DNA of 26,126 nt from Bifidobacteriaceae bacterium (lineage in GTDB: Bacteria > Actinomycetota > Actinomycetes > Actinomycetales > WQXJ01): positions 1 to 26,126 of the forward strand of contig JAITIG010000065.1 of assembly GCA_031279575.1 (NCBI GenBank). Reading direction: 5' to 3'. This document shows, one piece after another, positions 16,209 through 25,156 of the stretch; position 1 is the first letter of the stretch; every line of letters starts with the position of its first letter. The position numbers and the translations under genes are program-made. The notes beneath the pieces are model-generated. The model was not told where the DNA came from, searched no databases, and saw only the letters and a list, made by a program, of their open reading frames with translations.

Positions 16209-18125
16209 TTGAGCCGGGCGCTGTTGGACCAAGTGGCAGACCCGGCCCACCTCGCCGCCGCTTGGGAAGAAGTCGCCGCTGGGAAGACCGCGTCTGCGCC
16301 GGGCGCGGTCCGAGGCGACTTCCTGGGCGAGGTGGGTGGAGAATCGTGGACGAGCGGCATCGTGCGCTTCGCCGAGAACGCCGATGCCCGCCTGACCCGG
16401 CTGGCGGAAGCCCTGGCCTCGAAAACGTATTCGCCAGGCCCGCTGACGCGGGTCGAGATCCCTAAGGCGAGCGGCGGGATTCGCGAACTCGACGTCCCGC
16501 GGGTCGCAGACCGAGTGGTCGAGCGTTGCCTGCTCAACACGGTGACGCCGCTGGTTGACCCAGTGTTGTCCCCCGCGGCATACGGTTTTCGGCCCGGTTT
16601 GGGCGTGGCCGATGCCGTCCAGCGGGTGGCCGCGCTGCGAGACGCCGGCGCCGCCTGGGTCCTGCGCAGCGACGTGGACGATTGCTTTGCATCTCTGCCC
16701 GTTGAGTTGGCCTTGCGGCGGCTGCGTGAACTGCTGCCGGACTTCTCTGTCGAGTGGCTCTTGGCGGCGCTCTTTCGCCGCAGGACGCGCACGAGACGCG
16801 GGATGCGCGAGGTTCTGGGCGCACCGCAGGGAAGCTCCCTGTCGCCTCTTCTGTGCAACCTCGTGCTGCGCGATCTTGACGAGGCCCTGGCCGACAGCGG
16901 TCACCAAGTGGTGCGTTACGCCGACGACTTCGCGGTCGTGGGCGAATCGCGGGGCGACATGGAAAGGGCCAAAGCGTTGGCCGAATCGACGTTAGGCGGA
17001 CTCGGGATGGCACTCGAAACGAGCAAGACGGAAATCATGTCATTCGCCGAAGGGTTCTGCTTCCTCGGCGAAGATTTTGGTGCCAGGTACCCGCCCGCGC
17101 TGCCGGACCACCGGGTCGCGGAGACTTCTACCAAGGTCCTCTACGCGGGGGTGCCTGGAAGCCATGTGCGGGTCAAGAATGGCCGCGTAATAGTCACGTC
17201 CAAAGACGACAGCGACTTGCTTTCCGTGCCTTCCCAGCATGTCGAAAGGCTTGTGCTGTTCGGCTCGGTCGGGCTCTCAGCGGGTGCTCGTTCCTGGCTC
17301 CTTTGGGAGGGGTTGGAGGTGGTCTTCGTGACCAAGAAGGGGAGCTTCGCCGGGTTGCTCAGCGCTGCCAGCGGCTCGGCTCGAGCCAGGCGCCTGCGCG
17401 CCCAATTGGCGCTGCCGCAGGCACGCGGCTTGGAGATCGGGCGCCGCGTCACCGAATCAAAGCTCCGCCACCAGATAACCTTGGTTCAGCGTTTCGCATC
17501 GCCTGATCTGGCCGATGACTTGCGCCCTCAATTGGACGCCATCAGGCACATGGCCGCACTGTGCCCCTCCGCTGAGTCAGCCGACGAGCTGATGGGCTTG
17601 GAGGGGGCCGCCGCCAAGGCGTATTTCGAATGCCTGTCGATTCTGCTACCGCCCGAGTTGCAGTTCGAGGGCCGCTCGCGACGGCCGCCGCTCAACCTGT
17701 TCAACGCCGCGCTGGGTTACGGCTACGCGATTCTGCTGGGCGAGTGCGTCAGCGCGTTGATGGGGGCCGGCTTGGAGCCGACCTTGGGAGTACTGCACGC
17801 TGACAAGGGCAAACGGCCGAGCCTCGGGCTCGATCTGATGGAAGAGTTCCGGCCCTATGTGGTCGATCAGGTGGTGGTGCGACTGTGCCGCTCCGGGGGG
17901 TTGACTCCGGGCCACGCGAAGCCGGGTGAAGGCCAGGGCGTGCTCCTGACCAAAGCGGGCAAGACGGCTCTGGTCGAGGCCTACGAGCGCAGGATGCTTC
18001 AGGTCACCAAGGGTGCCCTGCCGGGGTTCGCCGGCTCAATTCGGCGCCATGTGTACCGCCAAGCCCAGCGACTGGCCTTGGCTCTGGCGGACGGCGCTGA
18101 CTGGACGGGGCTGTCGTGGCGCTGA
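16209..18125 (+). CDS. cas1: Reverse transcriptase-Cas1 fusion, spacer integrase
   Basis: 638 residues from a TTG at 16209 (GGAAG 11 nt before); the start is uncertain. The reverse transcriptase half (about 1-300) resembles group II intron-like RTs: YGFRPGLGVADAV, RSDVDDCFASL, APQGSSLSPLLCNLVL and the catalytic YADD at 237-240. The Cas1 half (about 308-620) has a beta-rich N-lobe (KVLYAGVPGSHVRVKNGRV) and the metal-binding residues Glu465 (GLEGAAAKAYF), His530 (GVLHADKG) and the acidic pair of LDLMEEFRP (545-546). Both enzymes look active. RT-Cas1 with Cas2 inserts spacers and in studied systems can take them from RNA. The gene overlaps cas2 by 10 nt. The frame is open for 500 nt upstream into cas6, with a Pro-rich linker-like translation. 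Confidence 0.95.
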   Translation: MSRALLDQVADPAHLAAAWEEVAAGKTASAPGAVRGDFLGEVGGESWTSGIVRFAENADARLTRLAEALASKTYSPGPLTRVEIPKASGGIRELDVPRVADRVVERCLLNTVTPLVDPVLSPAAYGFRPGLGVADAVQRVAALRDAGAAWVLRSDVDDCFASLPVELALRRLRELLPDFSVEWLLAALFRRRTRTRRGMREVLGAPQGSSLSPLLCNLVLRDLDEALADSGHQVVRYADDFAVVGESRGDMERAKALAESTLGGLGMALETSKTEIMSFAEGFCFLGEDFGARYPPALPDHRVAETSTKVLYAGVPGSHVRVKNGRVIVTSKDDSDLLSVPSQHVERLVLFGSVGLSAGARSWLLWEGLEVVFVTKKGSFAGLLSAASGSARARRLRAQLALPQARGLEIGRRVTESKLRHQITLVQRFASPDLADDLRPQLDAIRHMAALCPSAESADELMGLEGAAAKAYFECLSILLPPELQFEGRSRRPPLNLFNAALGYGYAILLGECVSALMGAGLEPTLGVLHADKGKRPSLGLDLMEEFRPYVVDQVVVRLCRSGGLTPGHAKPGEGQGVLLTKAGKTALVEAYERRMLQVTKGALPGFAGSIRRHVYRQAQRLALALADGADWTGLSWR

Positions 18126-18400
18126 CCGTCCTCGTGGCTTACGACGTTTCCAAAGACAGTGCCAGGGCGCGCTGCGCCGCGCTGTTGCAAGCCTGGGGAG
18201 ACCGGCTGCAACGATCAGTGTTCCTCTGCGCGATCGATGAGCCCGACCTTGCAGCCTTGGTAGCCAAGCTGGAGGACTTGATGGACCACGACACCGATTC
18301 GCTGGTCGTGTTGCGGCAGTGCGCCAACTGCTGGGACAGCCTCTACACCTGCGGGCAAACCAGTGTCGAACCGGAGCCCCTCTGCTGGGCGGTCATGTGA
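18116..18400 (+). CDS. cas2: Cas2, partner of RT-Cas1 in spacer integration
   Basis: 94 residues from a GTG that overlaps the end of the RT-Cas1 gene by 10 nt. It starts VALTVLVAYDVSKDSARARCAALLQ, with the conserved YD(V/I) and its metal-site Asp at residue 10. RLQRSVFLC is the typical second strand, and DSLVVLRQC gives the fourth. Cas2 forms the dimer that bridges two Cas1 dimers. The first CRISPR leader begins 80 nt downstream. Confidence 0.93.
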   Translation: MALTVLVAYDVSKDSARARCAALLQAWGDRLQRSVFLCAIDEPDLAALVAKLEDLMDHDTDSLVVLRQCANCWDSLYTCGQTSVEPEPLCWAVM

Positions 18401-18480
18401 CCGGCCGCGAAGCCCCCAGGCCCATCCGCCGTGCCGCGCGCCACGCTGACTGCGCCTCTAGCCGCGCCCTGCGCCTCTAC

Positions 18481-18661
18481 CCCCGGCCGCACCAAAAGGG
18501 TATCCGCACCACCACCGGTCCCCCCTCAACTGTGTACACCCTCCCATCAGCCCAAACACGCCCCAAACGCCCCGCCCGCGCCACCCTGCGCGCCCATGCC
18601 CGCCCCCACCGTGCGCGCTTCACACGAACCCCCTGGTCAAGCGCCCATTCCGCCTGCTAGG
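18481..18661 (+). promoter_or_regulatory. Leader of CRISPR array 1
   Basis: The 181 nt before the first repeat match the 181 nt before array 2 without gaps, with about 10 differences by hand count. The last 39 nt before the repeat are identical in both. It contains the palindrome GTGTACAC (18532-18539). It should hold the array promoter and the site read by RT-Cas1/Cas2. Confidence 0.85.
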
Positions 18662-20212
18662 GTAAACAACCACCTACTCCAAAAACGGGGATTGATACCT
18701 CCCGGAGCGCCATCCCTGACGACACTTTCGAATACCGGTAAACAACCACCTACTCCAAAAACGGGGATTGATACCTCGCGGGCGTTGTCGCTAAACGCCT
18801 CAACATCCTTGTAAACAACCACCTACTCCAAAAACGGGGATTGATACTAGGCGCGAACGTACCTATCCCCGAACGTACTCCTGTAAACAACCACCTACTC
18901 CAAAAACGGGGATTGATACGCGGCGAATCCCGCCAGCCCACGGACTATTTCTTGTAAACAACCACCTACTCCAAAAACGGGGATTGATACATCCGCGCAC
19001 AAGATTTTTGCTGTTCTTTTTTGTTTGTAAACAACCACCTACTCCAAAAACGGGGATTGATACTCCCACAACTCCCTCTCGCGTTCCATTGCCGCGTCGT
19101 AAACAACCACCTACTCCAAAAACGGGGATCGATACCGCCCGGGGCATCCTGCTTGACGATAATCGCCGGTAAACAACCACCTACTCCAAAAACGGGGATT
19201 GATACCTTCTGGCTCCCGTCGCCCTTGGCGGACTCTTGCACGTAAATAACCACCTACTCCAAAAACGGGGATTGATACTTCGTTCCCTTGGTCGATTTTT
19301 TGGCAGAGTTCTCGTAAACAACCACCTACTCCAAAAACGGGGATTGATACCCCAGGGTTGTCATCAACCCCATCGAGACGATCACCGTAAACAACCACCT
19401 ACTCCAAAAACGGGGATTGATACTCCTTCTCCGAGGCCCACTCCTGGACCTGTTCGGTGTAAACAACCACCTACTCCAAAAACGGGGATTGATACAGATC
19501 TTCTCGGCTCGGAACGTAGGATTCTCCGTGTAAACAACCACCTACTCCAAAAACGGGGATTGATACCCTCCCAGCCAAAGCCGAGATTTCCGCTGGTTAC
19601 ATGTAAACAACCACCTACTCCAAAAACGGGGATTGATACTCTGACCCCGAGTGGGAGGAACTCCATTTTGTATCCGGTAAACAACCACCTACTCCAAAAA
19701 CGGGGATTGATACGCGTGCCCGAACAGTGCCCACATAACCTCAATCAGCTCGTAAACAACCACCTACTCCAAAAACGGGGATTGATACGACGCTGTGACG
19801 CGCCGAGACCTCGGGGTTCATGTAAACAACCACCTAGTCCAACAACGGGGAGTGATACCACACCTATCCACATCGTGACCAACAAGGACACGAGTAAACA
19901 ACCACCTACTCCAAAAACGGGGATTGATACAGGGTCTAAATGTCAGACCCCTCCAGAACCGTGTAAACAACCACCTACTCCAAAAACGGGGATTGATACT
20001 CGACAGCCGCGAACTTTGATCCGTAGATCGTCGTAAACAACCACCTACTCCAAAAACGGGGATTGATACTGATTGCACACTAGGTGTTGTCTTCTCTGCT
20101 GACAGGTAAACAACCAGCTACTCCAAAAACGGGGATTGATACTCGATATAGAACACCCAGTGATCGGAACCTGGCGTAAACAACCACCTACTCCAAAAAC
20201 GGGGATTGGAAC
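18662..20212 (+). CRISPR. CRISPR array 1: 22 repeats of 37 nt, 21 spacers
   Basis: The repeat begins GTAAACAACCACC and ends GGGGATTGATAC. The ATTGATAC end resembles the common ATTGAAAC 5' handle of type III crRNAs. Spacers are 32-39 nt. Most repeats are identical. Variants are at 19099 (one change), 19242 (one), 19822 (three), 20106 (one) and the last repeat at 20176 (two). The damage is concentrated at the right, so the leader is on the left and the right end is the oldest part. The repeat is not strongly palindromic. Reading frames with repeated NNHLLQKRG or INPRFWSRW peptides in this region are translations of the repeat and are not genes. Confidence 0.99.
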
Positions 20213-20453
20213 CGGTCGCGCTGGGTGCCGTCACCGGCACCGCAGGGGGGGTAAGCGGCCCCTGGTCCGGTTCGGCGCGGGTACCAAGGGGCCGGCCGGG
20301 CCGGGAGGTGGGCGGGGCGCGGGAGTGCCCAGTTGGCGGATAGAGTGGACGCCTGCGCTGCGCCCGGGGACCCGCCGGCCGAGGCGCCGCAAGCCGCCGC
20401 CGACCCCGGCCGCCGCCTGGCTGGGGCGTCTTCAGCGAAGGAGGGCAAGGGCC

Positions 20454-22859
20454 GTGTTCTACGGCAGAGCCGAAGAGCTCCACGACATCAGCCAGACCCT
20501 GGACGCAGTCGCCGAAGACCGCGCCTGCCATGTGCTGGTCGTCCGGGGCGAGCCGGGAATCGGCAAGTCCGCGCTGCTGCGCCAAGTCATCGACCAGTCA
20601 GATCGCAGACGGGGCGGGCGCTTCCATGTGGGCTACGGCCAGGCGATGGCCACGTCAATCGAATCCGAGGCCTACACAGCGGTCAGGGAGAGCCTGCGCT
20701 CGCTGGCCTCGTCCGCGCCTAGCGACTCGGGGTTCTTCCGGCACCTCGCGCACGGGGTTGCCAACTCCGCGCCGGACTGGCTGGCCGCCATACCCCTCAT
20801 TGGCGACGCCCTGGCCGGCGGCGCGGCCCTGGCAGTCGCCTTGAAAAACGACAAAGCCGGCGACGATGACGTCACCAGCTCCCCATCCCAGCAGCTCGTC
20901 AGCCTGATCGACTCACTGGCCGAGCGCAACCCGCTGCTCTTAGTCCTAGACGACCTCCATTGGGCTGACGGAGCCACCCTTGACGTCATCGTCCGCGCCG
21001 CCCTGACCTTGGCGCAAAGACCCGTCGCCCTACTGCTCTCCTACCGGCACAACGACGCCTCAGCCCAAGCCCTCCGCGGCGCCCGCGGCCGCAGCGTGCT
21101 CGAGCACTCCCTCGTCCGCATGCAGCGCTACCTGGCAGGCGAACACCGCTTCCACGAAATCGCACTCAACCAGCTCGACGAATCCTCGATGCGGCAACTC
21201 GTGGCGGAGGAGATGAGGCAGCAAGGCATTCAAGAGCGCGATGTGGACGGGATCATGGCGCGCGCCCGCGGCAACCCGCTGTTCGCGTCCACCCTGGCCC
21301 AGCTTCCCGCAAGCAGCCAAGCCGGGCCGCAGGCGCCGAACGGCGGGAAAGACGCCATCACCGCGGTGCTGGAAGAGCAACTCAGCTTCCTCGAAGACGA
21401 GCACATGAGGTTGCTTGAAACCGCGGCCGCCGTCGGCATGGCCTTCGAGGTCGACTACCTGGCCGCGCTGGCGCGCCAAGACGAGGACGATGTTTACGAC
21501 GCCATCGACGCCGTCCAAAGGCGCGGCAGCATCGTCGACCCGTACATCCCCCGGGGCCGCCACGAGCGGTACACCTTCCACCACCCCCTGCTGTGCGAGC
21601 TGCTGCTCCGCCGGGCGCGGGAGAACGCTCCCCGCTGGCGGCGAATCAACGGCCGCCTGCTCGACGTCTACCGGGCTGAAGCCGACCAAGAGGGCGCTTG
21701 GGACGATGACGTCATCGTCCGCGCGGTGGGCTGCGCGCAAGTCAGCGGGCGCCGGCCGGACACCCATCGCATCGCTGCGATCGCCGCGGCGCGCCAGCTA
21801 CAGCTGGGCGCGGTGGCCCAAGCGATCACACTGGCGCGAGCCAGCCTGGACTGCGCGGACACCCCGCGGGAGAGATTCGCGGCGGCCAGAGTGCTGATGG
21901 AGGGGCTCATCCAGGCAGCCGATCACCGCGGCTGCGCCGCCACCTTCGAGGCGCTCGCCGCTGAGGCGGCGCTGGGGGGAGACCAGGTGTTGCCGTCCGC
22001 TTTGCTCTACGCGCGGAGCCTGCGCATGCTGGCCCGCTGGGAGCGGCTCGCCGGGCAGTTGGAGGCGATCATCGGCGGCGCCTACGGGCCCCCCAACGCG
22101 GCGTCCTTGGCGCGCGCCCTGATGCTGCGGGCGGAGGCGGAGCTGTGCGGCCCACGCCAGGACACCGCGGCCTGCCTAGAAACGTTGCGCCAAGTCCTGG
22201 CCAGCACCACCGAAGACGACTTGGAGGCGCGCGCCCTGGGCCACCGCGCACTCGCCCTGTTGGCCGCCTACCGCCCCGACGAAGCCGCTACCGCCTTCGA
22301 AGGCTGCCTCGAGGCCGCCCGCAGATCAGGGGACCCATATGTGATCTACGAGGCGGTCCACTGGGAGTCGAAACGCGCCATCGCGGTCCTAGCCCTGGAC
22401 GAGGCCGACCGCCGGCTAGACCAATTGAAAGAGATCAGCCGCCGCCACGGCGTGGCCGGCCAACGCCCCTACCACGCCCGCGACTTGAGCCGGGTGCGCG
22501 GGCTGCAAGGCCGGCACCGGGAGGCGGCTGAGGCCTTCAGGGATTACTGGCGCCGGCAGCAGGCATCCAATCCGGCCCGGGCTGTGGACACACTGGCCCT
22601 GCAAGTCGCCGAACTGCGCGACTTGCAAGGCGCCCAGGCGGCATCGGCCTTCTTGGATGAACTGGGCGGCGTCTGCCCCGAACCGGAGGTCGCCTCGCTC
22701 CGGCAGGCGTTCCAGGAGGCCGGCGAGGGGTTCGAAGCGGAGGCGTTCTGCCTCCGCGAAGCCGGGATAGACCCCTCTGAGTTGGGCGATGCCGACGCCA
22801 TCTTCAGGTTCGACGTGCCAGATCTGGCCCAACTCCGGAGCATCGACCGTGGGCAATGA
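20454..22859 (+). CDS. AAA/STAND-like ATPase with helical repeat C-terminus
   Basis: 801 residues from a GTG with AAGGAGG at 20438-20444. The open frame extends back into the array, but the ribosome binding site and the start of homology-like sequence (VFYGRAEELHDI) fix this start. The N-terminal AAA_16-type domain has Walker A GEPGIGKS (32-39) and Walker B LLLVLDDLHWAD (Asp166-Asp167), as in LuxR-type and adenylate cyclase-linked signalling ATPases. The rest is alpha-helical and Ala/Leu/Arg-rich, probably TPR-like repeats. No LuxR HTH or nuclease domain is visible at the C-terminus. It is the first gene of a three-gene operon and overlaps the next gene by 11 nt. It could be a regulator or a STAND-type sensor; its role is unknown. 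Confidence 0.82.
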   Translation: MFYGRAEELHDISQTLDAVAEDRACHVLVVRGEPGIGKSALLRQVIDQSDRRRGGRFHVGYGQAMATSIESEAYTAVRESLRSLASSAPSDSGFFRHLAHGVANSAPDWLAAIPLIGDALAGGAALAVALKNDKAGDDDVTSSPSQQLVSLIDSLAERNPLLLVLDDLHWADGATLDVIVRAALTLAQRPVALLLSYRHNDASAQALRGARGRSVLEHSLVRMQRYLAGEHRFHEIALNQLDESSMRQLVAEEMRQQGIQERDVDGIMARARGNPLFASTLAQLPASSQAGPQAPNGGKDAITAVLEEQLSFLEDEHMRLLETAAAVGMAFEVDYLAALARQDEDDVYDAIDAVQRRGSIVDPYIPRGRHERYTFHHPLLCELLLRRARENAPRWRRINGRLLDVYRAEADQEGAWDDDVIVRAVGCAQVSGRRPDTHRIAAIAAARQLQLGAVAQAITLARASLDCADTPRERFAAARVLMEGLIQAADHRGCAATFEALAAEAALGGDQVLPSALLYARSLRMLARWERLAGQLEAIIGGAYGPPNAASLARALMLRAEAELCGPRQDTAACLETLRQVLASTTEDDLEARALGHRALALLAAYRPDEAATAFEGCLEAARRSGDPYVIYEAVHWESKRAIAVLALDEADRRLDQLKEISRRHGVAGQRPYHARDLSRVRGLQGRHREAAEAFRDYWRRQQASNPARAVDTLALQVAELRDLQGAQAASAFLDELGGVCPEPEVASLRQAFQEAGEGFEAEAFCLREAGIDPSELGDADAIFRFDVPDLAQLRSIDRGQ

Positions 22860-23979
22860 CCTGCTGGGGCTGTTCCCGCTTGATCCGGGCATCGCCTACC
22901 TGAACCACGCCTCCTACGGCGCCCCCCTGAGGCGGCTCCTGGCCGCCGCCAACTCCACCCGCGAGGCGACTGAGCGGGACACCGCGCTCAGGCTGGGGCG
23001 CGGTCTGGTTGCGGCGCTCCACCGGGTGGCGGGCTCGATCCAACAGCGCCTGGCAACCCAAGGCGGGCAACTCGCGGTGGTCCCCAACGCCACCGCCGCC
23101 AACAACGCGCTGGCCGCTTCGCTGGAGCTTGGCCCCGGCCGGTCGGTGGCCCTGTTCGATTCGGAATACTCTTCGGTCATTCGGTGCTGGCAAGCCCACG
23201 CCGCCAGGCGCGGGGCCGCGCTGAGGGTGTTGCCGCTGGAGTTGCCAGCCACCCGCGCCCAGATTCTGGACGCCCTGGATAGTTTGGACGATGCCGTCGG
23301 CGCCTTCGTTGCCAGCGCGGTCAGCTCCACCGCCGCGGTCGCCATGCCGCTGGCGGAGATCTCAGGGATTTGCCAAGAGCGGGGTATTCGGCTGGTGGTG
23401 GACGCGGCGCACATGCTGGGGCACATGGACCAGGCCCTGGCCGGCTGCGCGCCGAGCGCGGTGTTCGGGTCGCTGCACAAGTGGCTGCCCAGCCCCCGCC
23501 CAGCGGGCTTTCTGTGGGTGGCGGACGGCCTGGCGGACCAGGTCAAACCCGCCGCAGTGTCTTTGACCTGGGATGAGCCCGGTTTCCTGGAGCGCTTCTC
23601 CTGGTGGGGCACGTGGGATCCGGCGGCTTGTTTGACCGTCCCGGAAGGTTTCGAGGCGTTGGACTTGTGGCGCCAGGAGGGCCGCGTCACACAGGCGGAG
23701 GACCTGGCGGAGGCCATGTCCCGGTCCCTGGCCGAGGCAGGCCTGAAGCCAACCACCGAACCAGCGCTCGCCGCCAAACGGCTGCGCGCCTTTCTGGCGC
23801 CGAGGCTGAGCCCGGACCTGTTGCGGTCGGCTGTTGACGCGGCGGGGGTCCGCGCCTGGGTGGGCCAAGAGCCGCGAGGCGCCACTGTGCTGCGCCTGTC
23901 GACCAACGTTTACAACGACCAGCGCGATTCCGCCCGCCTGGTCGCAACGGTGGCGCAGGCGCTTGGGGAAGCGGCGTGA
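22849..23979 (+). CDS. Class V PLP-dependent aminotransferase-like protein
   Basis: 376 residues from a GTG that overlaps the ATPase end by 11 nt, with GGAG 8 nt before. The fold type I pattern is clear: an opening YLNHASYGAPL, the PLP-ring Asp185 in LVVDAAHMLGH, and the Schiff-base lysine Lys211 in FGSLHKWLPSPRPAGFLWV. The closest family I recognise is the isopenicillin N epimerase/cysteine desulfurase-like branch of class V, where AAH...HKW is typical. The substrate is not predictable. The gene overlaps the next one by 4 nt (GTGA), so the three products are probably made together. Confidence 0.86.
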   Translation: MGNDLLGLFPLDPGIAYLNHASYGAPLRRLLAAANSTREATERDTALRLGRGLVAALHRVAGSIQQRLATQGGQLAVVPNATAANNALAASLELGPGRSVALFDSEYSSVIRCWQAHAARRGAALRVLPLELPATRAQILDALDSLDDAVGAFVASAVSSTAAVAMPLAEISGICQERGIRLVVDAAHMLGHMDQALAGCAPSAVFGSLHKWLPSPRPAGFLWVADGLADQVKPAAVSLTWDEPGFLERFSWWGTWDPAACLTVPEGFEALDLWRQEGRVTQAEDLAEAMSRSLAEAGLKPTTEPALAAKRLRAFLAPRLSPDLLRSAVDAAGVRAWVGQEPRGATVLRLSTNVYNDQRDSARLVATVAQALGEAA

Positions 23980-24956
23980 CGGGCGTGGAACCGTATGTCT
24001 TCACCGTCACAGACAGGCTGCGCCGTGTCATCGAAGTGGCGCGCGGACCCGAAGACGCCGCCGCCTGGCTGGCGGAGCTGCCCGGGGTGGTGCGGGACTA
24101 CACGGCGCGCTGGGGCTTGACCCCGACCGGGCTGCCGGATTCGGGCGCCATGTCCTGCTGCGTTTTCGCGCGTGCGGCAGATGGGCGCGACGTGGTGCTG
24201 AAGATTCCCTTCGACCAGCCTGCGGGCGAGTTGGAGTCGGCCGTGCTGGCCCGTTGGGCGCGCCGGGGCGGGGCGCCCCGGGTCTACCAAGTGGACCCGG
24301 CGACGGGCGTTTTCACGATGGCGCGCATCCGGCCTGGCGCCATTGCCGAACCGGCGGGCGGGGCGGAGGCCAGCCGCGCCATCGTGTCGCTGATGGGACG
24401 CCTCCACCAGGCTGACGCGGCGAACCTGCCCGCGGTCCCGCCCCTGGCGGCGGTGGTTCAGATGCGACTCGACTGGGCAGATGAGCGGTTCGACATCACA
24501 GGCAATGAGGCGGGGGCCGCCTTGGCGCGCGCGGCCCGCGCTCTGGCGGATGAGTTGCTCGCCGCTGGCGAGCCGTTGGCGCTGCTCCACGGTGATCTGC
24601 AGCCGAAGAACATTTTGCTGTCCCACGCTGAGGGAATCCAGGTGATCGACCCACTGCCTTGTCTTGGCCCGGCTGTGTCAGATGCCGCCCTGTGGGCTGT
24701 GGTGCAAGCCAGCCCAACCCCGGTCGAGGACCGGGTGGCCGAGTTGGCCTCGCTGGGCGGCTTCGATGCCGATTCGCTCCAGGCTTGGGCAACCGTGTTC
24801 GCGATCGCCGAATTGCGTCCCTACTCGCCGCGGTACTCCGGCCGCATGGCCGCCTACCTGGGATCCGGCCGGGTCAGCCCTCGGCTGGCAGCCGGGGCAA
24901 GGCGCCGGGCGCCGCAGTTGGCGCGAGCGGCCATGCAGGTGACAGCTTCGATCTGA
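23976..24956 (+). CDS. APH(6)/hydroxyurea-type phosphotransferase-like kinase
   Basis: 326 residues. The GTG start overlaps the aminotransferase stop. The protein has the aminoglycoside-phosphotransferase fold: VVLKIPFD with the ATP-binding Lys, the catalytic loop LLHGDLQPKNILL with Asp207 and Asn212, and the metal Asp225 in VIDPLPCLG. The pattern HGDLxxxN plus IDP is that of the APH(6)/streptomycin 6-kinase and HUR branch. It would transfer phosphate from ATP to a small molecule. Resistance is possible, but the overlap with an aminotransferase suggests a shared pathway or self-protection role. This is inference. Confidence 0.82.
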   Translation: MTGVEPYVFTVTDRLRRVIEVARGPEDAAAWLAELPGVVRDYTARWGLTPTGLPDSGAMSCCVFARAADGRDVVLKIPFDQPAGELESAVLARWARRGGAPRVYQVDPATGVFTMARIRPGAIAEPAGGAEASRAIVSLMGRLHQADAANLPAVPPLAAVVQMRLDWADERFDITGNEAGAALARAARALADELLAAGEPLALLHGDLQPKNILLSHAEGIQVIDPLPCLGPAVSDAALWAVVQASPTPVEDRVAELASLGGFDADSLQAWATVFAIAELRPYSPRYSGRMAAYLGSGRVSPRLAAGARRRAPQLARAAMQVTASI

Positions 24957-25156
24957 CCGCCCGCGAGGGGTTTGGGCATCAATATTGGCCTGGCCTAACT
25001 CCTGCCACTTGCTGTAGTGCCCATTTCTGGTGGCCGCGTTGATGATTTCTTGCGCCGCTTGGGGCGCCGCTGGAGGGAGGGTGAGTCGTTGGCCGCCCAC
25101 CGCGACGACGGCTGAGCGGACCTGGCGCGGCGTCGCGACCAGCCGTTTGACGCTCA
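24957..25156. other. Short gap between the kinase gene and leader 2, possible gene remnant
   Basis: No intact gene is seen. On the minus strand the frame encoding VKRLVATPRQVRSAVVAVG, and further on EIINAATRNGHYSKWQELG, looks protein-like, but it has no start of its own and runs into the kinase gene. It may be the leftover 3' end of a gene cut by leader 2. Confidence 0.3.

Noticed and set aside
18637..20078. Many long reading frames with repeated NNHLLQKRG, INPRFWSRW or IPVFGVGGCL peptides across array 1
   Set aside because: They are translations of the 37-nt CRISPR repeat in different frames. The peptide period equals repeat plus spacer length, and no ribosome binding site or protein family supports them.
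20136..20453. Upstream extension of the AAA ATPase into the array
   Set aside because: It would translate CRISPR repeats. A strong AAGGAGG with a GTG at 20454 gives a sensible start.
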